5,393 bases of DNA from DATKFM01 sp035544395 (GCA_035544395.1 DATKFM010000034.1:1-5393), one strand, 5' to 3'; counted from the stretch's first letter, positions 1 to 5,160 are shown. A program made the numbers and translations. Notes: generated from the sequence alone by a model not told the origin.

Positions 1-64
1 TGGCCTCGATCTTCGTGCCGCCGAGATCGATGCCGATGCGATAGCGAGGCGCGGAAGAAGTCAT
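1..64 (-). CDS. ROK-family sugar kinase (fructokinase/glucokinase type), N-terminal fragment
   Basis: Only the first 21 codons lie in the window, read leftward from an ATG at 64-62. They encode MTSSAPRYRIGIDLGGTKIE followed by A. The stretch IGIDLGGTKIE is the N-terminal phosphate-1 (ATP-binding) motif of the ROK/ASKHA kinase fold and usually sits within the first 20 residues, so this is the true N-terminus. An AGGA ribosome binding site lies at 74-71, six bases before the ATG, and supports this start. Family members phosphorylate glucose, fructose, mannose or N-acetyl amino sugars in the cytoplasm; some ROK proteins are repressors, but those carry a DNA-binding domain before this motif, and none fits here. 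The substrate cannot be told from this fragment. The gene is transcribed divergently from hisG. Confidence 0.85.
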   Translation of the reverse strand, partial: MTSSAPRYRIGIDLGGTKIEA

Positions 65-96
65 CCGATATCCTGCGAAGGGTTAACGGCAATTCC

Positions 97-124
97 CTTA
101 TGATGCAGGCTCCTGGCGAGTCAA
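97..124 (-). promoter_or_regulatory. Candidate sigma-70-type promoter of the ROK kinase gene
   Basis: Read on the minus strand there is TTGACT at 124-119 (5 of 6 matches to TTGACA), a 16-base spacer, and CATAAG at 102-97 (4 of 6 matches to TATAAT). Transcription would begin near position 90, giving a leader of roughly 25 bases that contains the AGGA ribosome binding site at 74-71. The geometry fits the gene start well. The -10 box is imperfect, so this is a candidate only. Confidence 0.4.
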
Positions 125-231
125 ATTCCCGACAGCAAACACCTCAATCGCCCGCCCATCCCGCGTGCGAATACTATGGTCCGGGCGGTACAAACCGGGC
201 TCCCCCGACGGCGCGCGATGGCCTCGATTGC

Positions 232-255
232 CTGATGTCCGATAACCGACATCGG
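232..255. repeat. Inverted repeat upstream of hisG
   Basis: GATGTC at 234-239 is followed after eight bases by its reverse complement GACATC at 248-253. The pairing extends by a G.T wobble and a C-G pair to give an 8-bp stem at 232-239/248-255 with an 8-base loop. It lies about 57 bases before the hisG start. It could be an operator or a leader hairpin. It has no following T-run, so it is not an intrinsic terminator. Repeats of this length occur by chance in GC-rich DNA. Confidence 0.3.
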
Positions 256-311
256 CGCGCCCGGCAGAATCCCCGAAGCAAATGGGGCTGGGATTGGAAG
301 GAAGAGGGGCA

Positions 312-1199
312 ATGGACGCCGACCGTCTGAGGCTTGCCATGCAGCGCTCCGGCCGCCTGTCGGATGCGAGCTTCGAACTGCTGAGCAAATGCGGGCTGCA
401 TATCTCCCGCAGCCGCACCGAGCTGTTCTGCCGCATCGAGGAGCTGCCCATCGACCTGTTGCTGGTGCGGGATGACGATATTCCCGGCTTCGTCGAGGAA
501 GGCGTCTGCGATCTCGGCATTGTCGGCGAGAACGTGGTGGAGGAGAAGCGCCGCGCCGCCATCGACGGCTTCAAGACCGCGACCATCCTGCCCCTCGGCT
601 ATGCTCGCTGTCGGCTGGTGCTGGCAGTGCAGGAGGGGCGTGTGTTCCGTGACCTGTCCGATCTCAAGGGTCTGCGCATCGCCACAACCTATCCCGCGAC
701 TCTCAAAGCCATGCTGACTGCGGCCAAGGTGGATGCCGAAATTGTGGTCATGAACGGCTCCGTGGAGGTCGCGCCCCGGCTACACATCGCCGACGCCATC
801 TGCGACATCGTGCAGACCGGCGCGACGCTGGAGGCGAACGGCCTGAAGCCTGTGCATACACTGCTGGACAGCCAGGCTTTGCTGATCGGCCGCAAGGACC
901 GGCTCAACGGCGGCAAGTCCGCCATCGCCGAGCGGCTGATCAAGCGCATCCAGGGCGCGCTCAAGGCGTCCGAGGCGAAATACATCATGCTTCACGCGCC
1001 CCGTTCGGCGCTGCCGGCGATCGCCCGCATCCTGCCGGGCGCCGAGTCGCCCACCGTCCTGCCGCTGGAGAGCATGCCCGACAAGGTGGCGGTGCATGCG
1101 GTCAGCCGCGAGAGCGTGTTCTGGGAAACGATGGAGCAGCTCAAGGCCGCCGGCGCCAGCGCCATCCTGGTGCTGCCCATCGAGAAGATGATGGATTAG
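312..1199 (+). CDS. hisG: ATP phosphoribosyltransferase, long form (HisG-L)
   Basis: This enzyme joins ATP and PRPP to form phosphoribosyl-ATP, the committed first step of histidine synthesis in the cytoplasm. The 295-residue product starts MDADRLRLAMQRSGRLSD, very like E. coli HisG (299 residues). Visible landmarks are the RDDDIPGF segment (53-60), DLGIVGENV (67-75), NGSVEVAPR (148-156) and the PRPP-binding loop DIVQTGATLEANG (165-177). Residues from about 220 to 295, ending LVLPIEKMMD, form the C-terminal ACT-like domain through which histidine inhibits the long-form enzyme. That domain also makes the partner HisZ unnecessary. The ATG at 312 is chosen over the upstream in-frame ATG at 282 because it follows a purine-rich ribosome binding site (AGGAAG at 299-304, GAGG at 304-307) and matches the family N-terminus. 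It is the first gene of the his cluster, and hisH follows three bases after its stop. Confidence 0.97.
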   Translation: MDADRLRLAMQRSGRLSDASFELLSKCGLHISRSRTELFCRIEELPIDLLLVRDDDIPGFVEEGVCDLGIVGENVVEEKRRAAIDGFKTATILPLGYARCRLVLAVQEGRVFRDLSDLKGLRIATTYPATLKAMLTAAKVDAEIVVMNGSVEVAPRLHIADAICDIVQTGATLEANGLKPVHTLLDSQALLIGRKDRLNGGKSAIAERLIKRIQGALKASEAKYIMLHAPRSALPAIARILPGAESPTVLPLESMPDKVAVHAVSRESVFWETMEQLKAAGASAILVLPIEKMMD

Positions 1200-1202
1200 G
1201 CC

Positions 1203-1802
1203 ATGGCCAATGTCGCGGTCGTCGATAGCGGCGGCACGAACATCAACTCGGTGCTGTTCGCGCTGGAGCGCCTGGGCGCGCCGGCAAAGCTGACGGCCGA
1301 CCCCGCGGAGATCGCAGCATCCAGTCACGTATTGCTGCCCGGCGTCGGCGCCGCCGGCCCCGGCATGGCCAAGCTGCAGCAGAAGGACCTCATCCCCTGC
1401 CTGCGCGGCCTGCGGCAGCCGGTGATGGGCGTGTGCCTGGGCATGCAACTGATGTTCGAGCGTTCCACCGAGGGCAATGTGGAATGCCTCGGCCTGCTGA
1501 AGGGCGAAGTGCGCCGCTTCAAGGACGGGCCGGACATGACCGTGCCCCATATGGGCTGGAACGACATGAACGCGGCCCGCGCCGGCGATCCGCTGCTGTC
1601 GGGCCTGGCGCCGGGGCAGCAGGCCTATTTTGTCCACAGCTATTTCGCGCCGGTGACCGAAGACACCGTCGCCACCTGCGACTATGGCGTGTCCTTCGCC
1701 GCCATGGTCCATCGCGGCAACCTCTATGGCTGCCAGTTTCATCCCGAGCGCTCCAGCGCCGTGGGCAAGCGCGTCCTCGAGAATTTCCTGGCCGTCGCAT
1801 GA
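1203..1802 (+). CDS. hisH: Imidazole glycerol phosphate synthase, glutaminase subunit HisH
   Basis: HisH hydrolyses glutamine and channels the ammonia to HisF, which makes imidazole glycerol phosphate and AICAR. The 199-residue protein is a class I glutamine amidotransferase. The nucleophile elbow GVCLGMQ places the catalytic cysteine at 78, and FHPE places His180 and Glu182, completing the triad. The oxyanion region PGVGA (46-50) and PHMGWN (115-120), typical of HisH, are also present. Length is normal (E. coli 196). The start lies three bases after the hisG stop, with little independent ribosome binding site beyond AGG at 1198-1200, so translational coupling is likely. Its end overlaps the hisA start by four bases (ATGA). 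The hisDCB genes that sit between hisG and hisH in enterobacteria are absent. Confidence 0.97.
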   Translation: MANVAVVDSGGTNINSVLFALERLGAPAKLTADPAEIAASSHVLLPGVGAAGPGMAKLQQKDLIPCLRGLRQPVMGVCLGMQLMFERSTEGNVECLGLLKGEVRRFKDGPDMTVPHMGWNDMNAARAGDPLLSGLAPGQQAYFVHSYFAPVTEDTVATCDYGVSFAAMVHRGNLYGCQFHPERSSAVGKRVLENFLAVA

Positions 1803-2524
1803 TCATCTATCCGGCCATCGATATCAGGCAGGGCCGCTGCGTCCGCCTGCACCAGGGGCAGTTCGACCAGGAGACCGTCTATGGCGACGATCCCCTGGAG
1901 ATCGCCCGCCGCTTCAGCGCCGCCGGCAGCCAGTGGCTCCATGTGGTGGACCTGGACGGCGCCAAGGGCGGCGCCTCGGCGCAGTGCGCGCTGATCTGGA
2001 CGCTGACCCAGGCGGGCGCCAGCATCCAGACCGGCGGCGGCATCCGCGACGCGACCGCAGTTACCGGCCATTTTCAGCATGGCATCGGCCGCGTCGTGGT
2101 CGGCAGCCTGGCGTTGGGCAATCCGGACCTGGTGAAAGGCTGGATCAAGCAACATGGCGCCGAGCGGATCGTCCTGGCTCTGGATGTGCGGCCGGTGGAG
2201 AACCATGGCTATGCCATCGCCACCCATGGCTGGCAGCAGCAGACGGCCTCGGATCTGTTCATCGTGCTCGAGGATTTCGTCGCGGCCGGGCTGAAGCATC
2301 TGCTCTGCACCGACATCAGCCGAGACGGCGCGCTGGAGGGACCGAACCTCGCGCTTTACCGGCGGCTGCGGGCGCAATTCCCCGACCTCGCCGTCCAAGC
2401 CTCCGGCGGCATTGCCCGTCTCGGCGATCTGCGCGACCTCCGGGATATCGGGGTGGCCGGCGCGGTCATCGGCAAGGCGCTCTATGAACGCAAATTCACC
2501 TTGGCTGAGGCGCTGGCATGCTGA
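1799..2524 (+). CDS. hisA: Phosphoribosylformimino-AICAR-phosphate (ProFAR) isomerase HisA
   Basis: HisA is a TIM-barrel enzyme that converts ProFAR to PRFAR by an Amadori rearrangement; PRFAR is the substrate of HisF-HisH. The 241-residue product aligns by eye along its whole length with E. coli HisA. It opens MIIYPAIDIRQGRCVRLHQG, with the first catalytic aspartate at 8. The second is Asp176 in CTDISRDG (170-177). Phosphate-binding segments are TGGGIRD (78-84) and ASGGIA (201-206). LALDVR at 126-131 contributes a further conserved aspartate. The start codon overlaps the hisH stop (ATGA at 1799-1802) and no strong ribosome binding site is visible, so it is probably translated by coupling. 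The stop overlaps hisF by seven bases. Nothing indicates the dual HisA/TrpF activity of actinobacterial PriA. Confidence 0.97.
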   Translation: MIIYPAIDIRQGRCVRLHQGQFDQETVYGDDPLEIARRFSAAGSQWLHVVDLDGAKGGASAQCALIWTLTQAGASIQTGGGIRDATAVTGHFQHGIGRVVVGSLALGNPDLVKGWIKQHGAERIVLALDVRPVENHGYAIATHGWQQQTASDLFIVLEDFVAAGLKHLLCTDISRDGALEGPNLALYRRLRAQFPDLAVQASGGIARLGDLRDLRDIGVAGAVIGKALYERKFTLAEALAC

Positions 2525-3285
2525 GCAAGCGCATCATCCCCTGCCTGGACGTAAAGAACGGCCAGGTGGTGAAGGGCGTGCAGTTCCAGAACCACGAAAT
2601 CGTCGGCGAAGTGGTGGAGCTGGCCCAGCGCTATGCCGCCGAGGGCGCCGACGAGCTGGTCTTCTATGACATCACCGCCAGCAGCGACCGCCGCACCGTG
2701 ACCAGCGACTGGGTCGAGCAGGTGGCGCGGGTGATCGACATCCCGTTTTGCGTCGCCGGCGGCATCCGCGCAGTCGCTGACGCCGAGCACATCCTCCATA
2801 GCGGCGCCGACAAGATTTCCATCAATTCGCCGGCGCTGGAGAATCCCCGTCTGATCGGCGACATCGCCGAGGCCTTCGGCACCCAGTGCATCGTCGTCGG
2901 CATCGACAGCAAGGCCGAGGGCGGCGACTGGTTCGTCTATCAATATACCGGCGACCCGGACAAGACCCGGCCGGCCCGCCGCCGCACCCTTGATTGGATC
3001 CGCGAGGCCGCCGACCGGGGCGCCGGCGAAGTGGTGCTGAACTGCATGAACCAGGACGGCATGCGCCAAGGCTATGACCTGCCGCAGCTGGCCGCGGCCC
3101 GTGAGGCCGTGACCGTCCCCATCGTTGCCTCCGGCGGCGCCGGGGCGGTGGAACATTTCCGCGACGTGTTCCGCAAGGCCCGGGTCGACGCGGCCCTGGC
3201 CGCCAGCGTCTTCCACAAGGGCGTCATCGCCATCGCCGACCTCAAGGCCTATCTTGCCGGCCAGAAAATTCCGGTGCGGCAATGA
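2518..3285 (+). CDS. hisF: Imidazole glycerol phosphate synthase, cyclase subunit HisF
   Basis: HisF receives ammonia from HisH and converts PRFAR to imidazole glycerol phosphate plus AICAR, which returns to purine synthesis. The 255-residue TIM-barrel protein begins MLSKRIIPCLDV, with catalytic Asp11; the second catalytic residue is Asp130 in VVGID. FYDITASSD (49-57), CVAGGIR (78-84), KISINSPAL (99-107) and ASGGAGAVEHF (204-214) are classic HisF segments. VFHKGVIAIADLKAYL near the end matches the E. coli C-terminus. A ribosome binding site TGAGG lies at 2506-2510, seven bases before the ATG, inside the end of hisA. The gene overlaps hisA by seven bases and hisI by four, which favours equal expression with its partner subunits. 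Confidence 0.98.
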   Translation: MLSKRIIPCLDVKNGQVVKGVQFQNHEIVGEVVELAQRYAAEGADELVFYDITASSDRRTVTSDWVEQVARVIDIPFCVAGGIRAVADAEHILHSGADKISINSPALENPRLIGDIAEAFGTQCIVVGIDSKAEGGDWFVYQYTGDPDKTRPARRRTLDWIREAADRGAGEVVLNCMNQDGMRQGYDLPQLAAAREAVTVPIVASGGAGAVEHFRDVFRKARVDAALAASVFHKGVIAIADLKAYLAGQKIPVRQ

Positions 3286-3623
3286 TCGAACTGACCTTCA
3301 AGCCAGAGGATGTGGATTGGACCAAGGGCGATGGCCTGGTGCCTGCGGTCATCCAGGACGCCACGACCCTGCAGGTCCTGATGCTCGGCTATATGGACCG
3401 GCCGGCGCTGGAGGCGACGGCGAAGAGCGGCCTCGTCACATTCTACAGCCGCAGCAAACAACGGTTGTGGCAGAAGGGCGAATCCTCCGGCCACGCGCTC
3501 GCGGTCGCCGGTATCCGCCTCGATTGCGACAACGACACTCTTCTTATCTATGCAAAACCGCAGGGTCCCACCTGCCATCTCGGCACCAGCTCCTGCTTCG
3601 GCGAGGATGCGCCGAAGCGCTGA
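3282..3623 (+). CDS. hisI: Phosphoribosyl-AMP cyclohydrolase HisI, without a HisE domain
   Basis: HisI opens the adenine ring of phosphoribosyl-AMP to give ProFAR, the substrate of HisA. The 113-residue product has the metal sites expected: DCDND at 81-85 (Mg-binding aspartates 81, 83, 85) and zinc-ligand cysteines at 82, 98 (TCH) and 105 (SSCFG). SRSKQRLWQKGESSG (57-71) is the substrate-binding signature. The sequence is closer by eye to the N-terminal half of the bifunctional E. coli HisIE than to stand-alone alphaproteobacterial HisI. It ends eight residues after the last zinc cysteine, where HisIE would continue into the pyrophosphohydrolase (HisE) domain. I found no HisE remnant in any frame downstream. 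HisE must therefore be encoded elsewhere. The start overlaps the hisF stop (ATGA), and this is the last gene of the cluster. Confidence 0.95.
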   Translation: MIELTFKPEDVDWTKGDGLVPAVIQDATTLQVLMLGYMDRPALEATAKSGLVTFYSRSKQRLWQKGESSGHALAVAGIRLDCDNDTLLIYAKPQGPTCHLGTSSCFGEDAPKR

Positions 3624-3710
3624 ACTGATTCGCCGATTCGGGCGGGATTTGCTGCCTTTCGCGCCCCTCCGGAGCGCCGCGCAATTTGCCGTAGCAATAG
3701 ATTATTATCC

Positions 3711-3726
3711 AATATCTCCAGATATT
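3711..3726. repeat. Perfect 7-bp palindrome with 2-bp spacer, operator-like
   Basis: AATATCT (3711-3717) and AGATATT (3720-3726) are exact reverse complements separated by CC. The site is AT-rich in an otherwise GC-rich region, and lies about 63 bases before the candidate -10 box of the downstream small gene. The two-base spacer is too short for a stable RNA hairpin, and the stem is AT-only apart from one pair. It therefore looks more like a dimeric regulator's DNA site than a terminator. Confidence 0.4.
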
Positions 3727-3739
3727 TCCGTCGCCAGCC

Positions 3740-3776
3740 TTAGCCTTGGTTTAACCGCTCATTAGACCATCGTTAA
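3740..3776 (+). promoter_or_regulatory. Array of four TTAA/TTAG half-sites at exact 11-bp spacing (CtrA-like)
   Basis: TTAG at 3740-3743, TTAA at 3751-3754, TTAG at 3762-3765 and TTAA at 3773-3776 are each separated by seven bases. The second copy is the full TTAACC half-site and the first is TTAGCC. The CtrA response regulator of alphaproteobacteria is known to bind TTAA-N7-TTAA, usually near the -35 region. Given the -10 box at 3789-3794, this array would cover about -61 to -25. If the host is an alphaproteobacterium, this is a plausible CtrA-controlled promoter for the small gene at 3837. Each TTAG is one base off consensus, so this is a candidate. Confidence 0.45.
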
Positions 3777-3788
3777 TACACCGGGTCC

Positions 3789-3794
3789 GATAAT
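3789..3794 (+). promoter_or_regulatory. Candidate -10 box for the small gene at 3837
   Basis: GATAAT matches TATAAT at 5 of 6 positions. Transcription from about 3800 would give a leader of roughly 36 bases containing the ribosome binding site GAGGA at 3826-3830. No good -35 hexamer sits 16-18 bases upstream; the TTAA/TTAG array occupies that place. This is the usual layout of an activator-dependent promoter. Confidence 0.4.
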
Positions 3795-3836
3795 ACGCCC
3801 GTGTTCTGGAGAGAACGCGAGAAACGAGGACCCGCC

Positions 3837-4151
3837 ATGGCGAGCAACGTTAGCGCTAGTAACGTGATCCCCTTCCCCAGCCGGCCGCAGCCGACGCGCG
3901 AGAGTGTCGATGCTGTGAACACGGCGCCCGAGGATGTGTATCGCCTGTCCGAGGAATTTCTACGCCAGGCGGCGCGCATGCACGGCTCCGGCGAGTCCGG
4001 CGCCGACATCTACATGGCGCTGATCCTCGCGCTCTGCACCCTGGTCTGCCGCGATGAGGATGATCCCAGCGTTATCGAGCAGAAGCTGGCCGCCAGCTAT
4101 GCCCATATGCGCGAAGCCCAGCATCTGCTGGTCGAAGGCTGGGCCCGCTAG
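3837..4151 (+). CDS. Small uncharacterised protein, 104 residues
   Basis: I do not recognise this gene. The ATG at 3837 is chosen because the ribosome binding site GAGGA (3826-3830) lies six bases upstream; an in-frame GTG at 3801 lacks one and falls at the predicted transcription start. The first 30 or so residues are polar and proline-rich (NVIPFPSRPQP at 9-19) and look disordered. From about 31 the chain looks helical: EDVYRLSEEFLRQAARMHG, then DIYMALILALCTLVCRDEDD, then IEQKLAASYAHMREAQHLL. The second segment is hydrophobic but is short and flanked by charges, so a soluble helical bundle is likelier than a membrane protein. There is no signal peptide or known catalytic motif. An IPFPSR-like N-terminal segment recurs in uncharacterised proteobacterial proteins, from memory. 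The gene has its own promoter region with CtrA-like sites and ends at a GC-rich hairpin, so it appears to be a single-gene transcript. Confidence 0.8.
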   Translation: MASNVSASNVIPFPSRPQPTRESVDAVNTAPEDVYRLSEEFLRQAARMHGSGESGADIYMALILALCTLVCRDEDDPSVIEQKLAASYAHMREAQHLLVEGWAR

Positions 4152-4162
4152 ATAGCGTGCCC

Positions 4163-4181
4163 GCCCGGCGATCCGCCGGGC
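4163..4181. terminator. GC-rich hairpin between converging genes
   Basis: GCCCGGCG (4163-4170) pairs perfectly with CGCCGGGC (4174-4181) around a three-base ATC loop, an 8-bp stem that is all G-C. It begins 12 bases after the stop of the small + strand gene and ends one base before the stop codon of the - strand hydratase, where a shared bidirectional terminator would be expected. A long T-run is absent on either side (only TTC follows on the + strand), so termination may be weak, or the element may instead protect mRNA ends. Confidence 0.6.
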
Positions 4182-4182
4182 T

Positions 4183-5001
4183 TCAATGGAAGCGGGCGTA
4201 GACTTCGCCCAGCCCGTCCACCGCGATCGTGACCTGATCGCCCCGTCCCACCGCTTCGCTGCGCACGATCGAACCCGTCAGCACCACCTGACCGGCGCGC
4301 AATTTTTCGCCCCGCCCTGCCAGATTGGTCGCCAGCCAGGCGACGGTGTTGAAGGGATGACCCATGGCGTCGGCGCCCGCTCCCTCACCCTTGGTCTCGC
4401 CATTGATGGCAATCCGTCCGCGCATCGCCGCCAGATCCAGGCGGCGCCAGTCGGTCACGTCCGGTCCCAGCACGCAGCCGGCGCAATAGAAATCGTCGGC
4501 AGTTAGAATCGCCGGCCCCAGCAACTGCGGCAGCTCGTAGCGGTCGTCGACGATCTCGATTGCCGCCATGCAGGATTCGACAGCTTCAGCCACAGCGCCA
4601 GCCGTCACTGGAATTTCCGCGTCGATATCCTTGCCGAGGCGGACGGCGATTTCACATTCCACGAAGGGCCGGTGGAAATCGGTCTGCAGCAGGTCGGCGC
4701 GGCCCTGATAAAGCTCGGCGCTGAAGAAGGCGCCGGCGCAAGGGTGATCGATATCCAGTTTTTCCTGCATGACCGGCGTGGTGCAGCCGATCTTGTAGCC
4801 GGCGATCGAACCGAAGCCCGCGGCGATGAGGTAGCGGTGGGCGAAGCTCTGGATCAGATAGCCCTCGGTCATGGTGCGCGGGCGCCAGGCTTCGGGCAAT
4901 CCGCTGAGGACCTGATGCTTTAGCCGCAAATTGACGATATGTTCCGCCGCCCGCGCTGCCATGGAATGGGTCAGCGGCGCGAGTGGGGCGGACATCAGCA
5001 T
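4183..5001 (-). CDS. 2-keto-4-pentenoate hydratase / fumarylacetoacetate hydrolase family protein
   Basis: The 272-residue product belongs to the MhpD/HpcG/DmpE hydratase group of the FAH superfamily. These enzymes add water to 2-hydroxypenta-2,4-dienoates or decarboxylate related acids in ring meta-cleavage pathways; some relatives act on 2-keto-3-deoxy sugar acids. Landmarks numbered from the chosen start: AGYKIGCTTPVMQ (67-79, with Lys70), DHPCAGAFF (85-93), the metal-binding E-x-E in FVECEIAVRLGKD (Glu115 and Glu117), AAIEIVDDRY (Glu149), GHPFNTVAWLA (214-224) and GQVVLTGS (237-244). All expected metal ligands are present, so it should be active. The ATG at 5001 is preferred because GGA at 5012-5010 lies eight bases upstream; an ATG two codons later (4995) is an alternative. 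It diverges from the SDR gene at 5161, and the pair may share a regulator and a pathway. The exact substrate is unknown. Confidence 0.88.
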   Translation of the reverse strand: MLMSAPLAPLTHSMAARAAEHIVNLRLKHQVLSGLPEAWRPRTMTEGYLIQSFAHRYLIAAGFGSIAGYKIGCTTPVMQEKLDIDHPCAGAFFSAELYQGRADLLQTDFHRPFVECEIAVRLGKDIDAEIPVTAGAVAEAVESCMAAIEIVDDRYELPQLLGPAILTADDFYCAGCVLGPDVTDWRRLDLAAMRGRIAINGETKGEGAGADAMGHPFNTVAWLATNLAGRGEKLRAGQVVLTGSIVRSEAVGRGDQVTIAVDGLGEVYARFH

Positions 5002-5012
5002 CGGGGCGGTCC

Positions 5013-5044
5013 GTAGGATTTTTCCGTGGCAGGAAGAATCCCAC
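5013..5044. repeat. Imperfect inverted repeat in the hydratase/SDR divergent region
   Basis: GGATTTTTCC (5016-5025) and GGAAGAATCC (5032-5041) are reverse complements at 9 of 10 positions around a 6-base spacer. Beyond one mismatch, GT (5013-5014) and AC (5043-5044) extend the symmetry. The dyad ends 12 bases before the hydratase ATG, within its probable leader or promoter. It could be an operator for a regulator of the divergent pair, or a leader hairpin. No regulator gene is visible in the window. Confidence 0.45.
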
Positions 5045-5081
5045 GAACCGGGCACCGGGCGCAATCGCCTTCGGTCGGGAA

Positions 5082-5110
5082 TTGCCGGGCCATTGCGTGC
5101 CGTCTATGAA
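5082..5110 (+). promoter_or_regulatory. Candidate sigma-70-type promoter of the SDR gene
   Basis: TTGCCG (5082-5087, 4 of 6 matches) and TATGAA (5105-5110, 4 of 6 matches) are separated by exactly 17 bases. A start near 5117 would leave a leader of about 44 bases before the ATG at 5161. Both boxes are imperfect, so spacing and position are the main support. Confidence 0.35.
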
Positions 5111-5151
5111 AACATTAACGGCGCGTGGCCGAGAACTGAGCAAAATCAATC

Positions 5152-5157
5152 GGGGGA
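5152..5157 (+). promoter_or_regulatory. Ribosome binding site of the SDR gene
   Basis: The run GGGGGA is the only purine-rich segment close to the ATG at 5161. It ends three bases before the ATG, a little closer than usual, but fixes the start, which also matches the usual SDR N-terminus. Confidence 0.55.
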
Positions 5158-5160
5158 ATC

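Larger units (their letters stand above)
65..311. other. Divergent intergenic region between the ROK kinase gene and hisG
   Basis: These 247 bases separate two divergently transcribed genes. The left part holds the ROK promoter candidate and ribosome binding site. The right part holds an inverted repeat (232-255) and, just before hisG, a purine-rich ribosome binding site (about 296-309). I found no convincing -35/-10 pair for hisG. There is no histidine-rich leader peptide of the kind that drives his attenuation in enterobacteria. Short open frames on both strands here lack a suitable start or family resemblance. Confidence 0.6.
3624..3836. other. Intergenic region after the his operon
   Basis: This 213-base gap starts GC-rich and turns AT-rich from about 3681. 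The GC-rich part has a weak hairpin (CGCC 3631-3634 with GGCG 3641-3644) and a CTCCGGAG palindrome (3667-3674). Neither is followed by a T-run, so no clear terminator for the his operon is visible. The AT-rich part holds the palindrome, the half-site array and the -10 box annotated separately. I see no further gene. Confidence 0.5.

Noticed and set aside
282..311. Upstream in-frame ATG as the hisG start
   Set aside because: It would add MGLGLEGRGA, which is encoded by the ribosome binding site region and is not family-like.
98..312. Minus-strand open frames in the ROK/hisG gap, which read well in two frames (MSVIGHQAIEAIARRRG, then EPGLYRPDHSIRTRDGR in another frame)
   Set aside because: Joining them needs a frameshift near 205. 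The second frame has no start codon inside the gap, and I recognise no family. A decayed gene is possible but not supported.
100..330. Plus-strand 76-codon frame before hisG as a his leader peptide
   Set aside because: It has only three scattered histidines, no run of them, no attenuator hairpin with a T-run, and it overlaps the hisG start.
780..1742. Long minus-strand frame antisense to hisG and hisH
   Set aside because: It lies across two clear genes, is rich in His, Gln and Ala as expected from GC-rich antisense reading, and resembles no family.
1433..1798. Upstream extension of the hisA frame
   Set aside because: It runs through hisH in another frame, while the protein starting at 1799 matches the HisA N-terminus exactly.
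3629..3680. Hairpins after hisI as the operon terminator
   Set aside because: The stems are short or interrupted and none is followed by a T-run.
3550..3765. Plus-strand frame overlapping the end of hisI, considered as a lost HisE domain
   Set aside because: The translation shows no HisE features and has no ribosome binding site.
5002..5064. TTG start extending the hydratase N-terminus
   Set aside because: The added residues are not family-like, no ribosome binding site precedes the TTG, and the segment covers the inverted repeat in the divergent promoter region.
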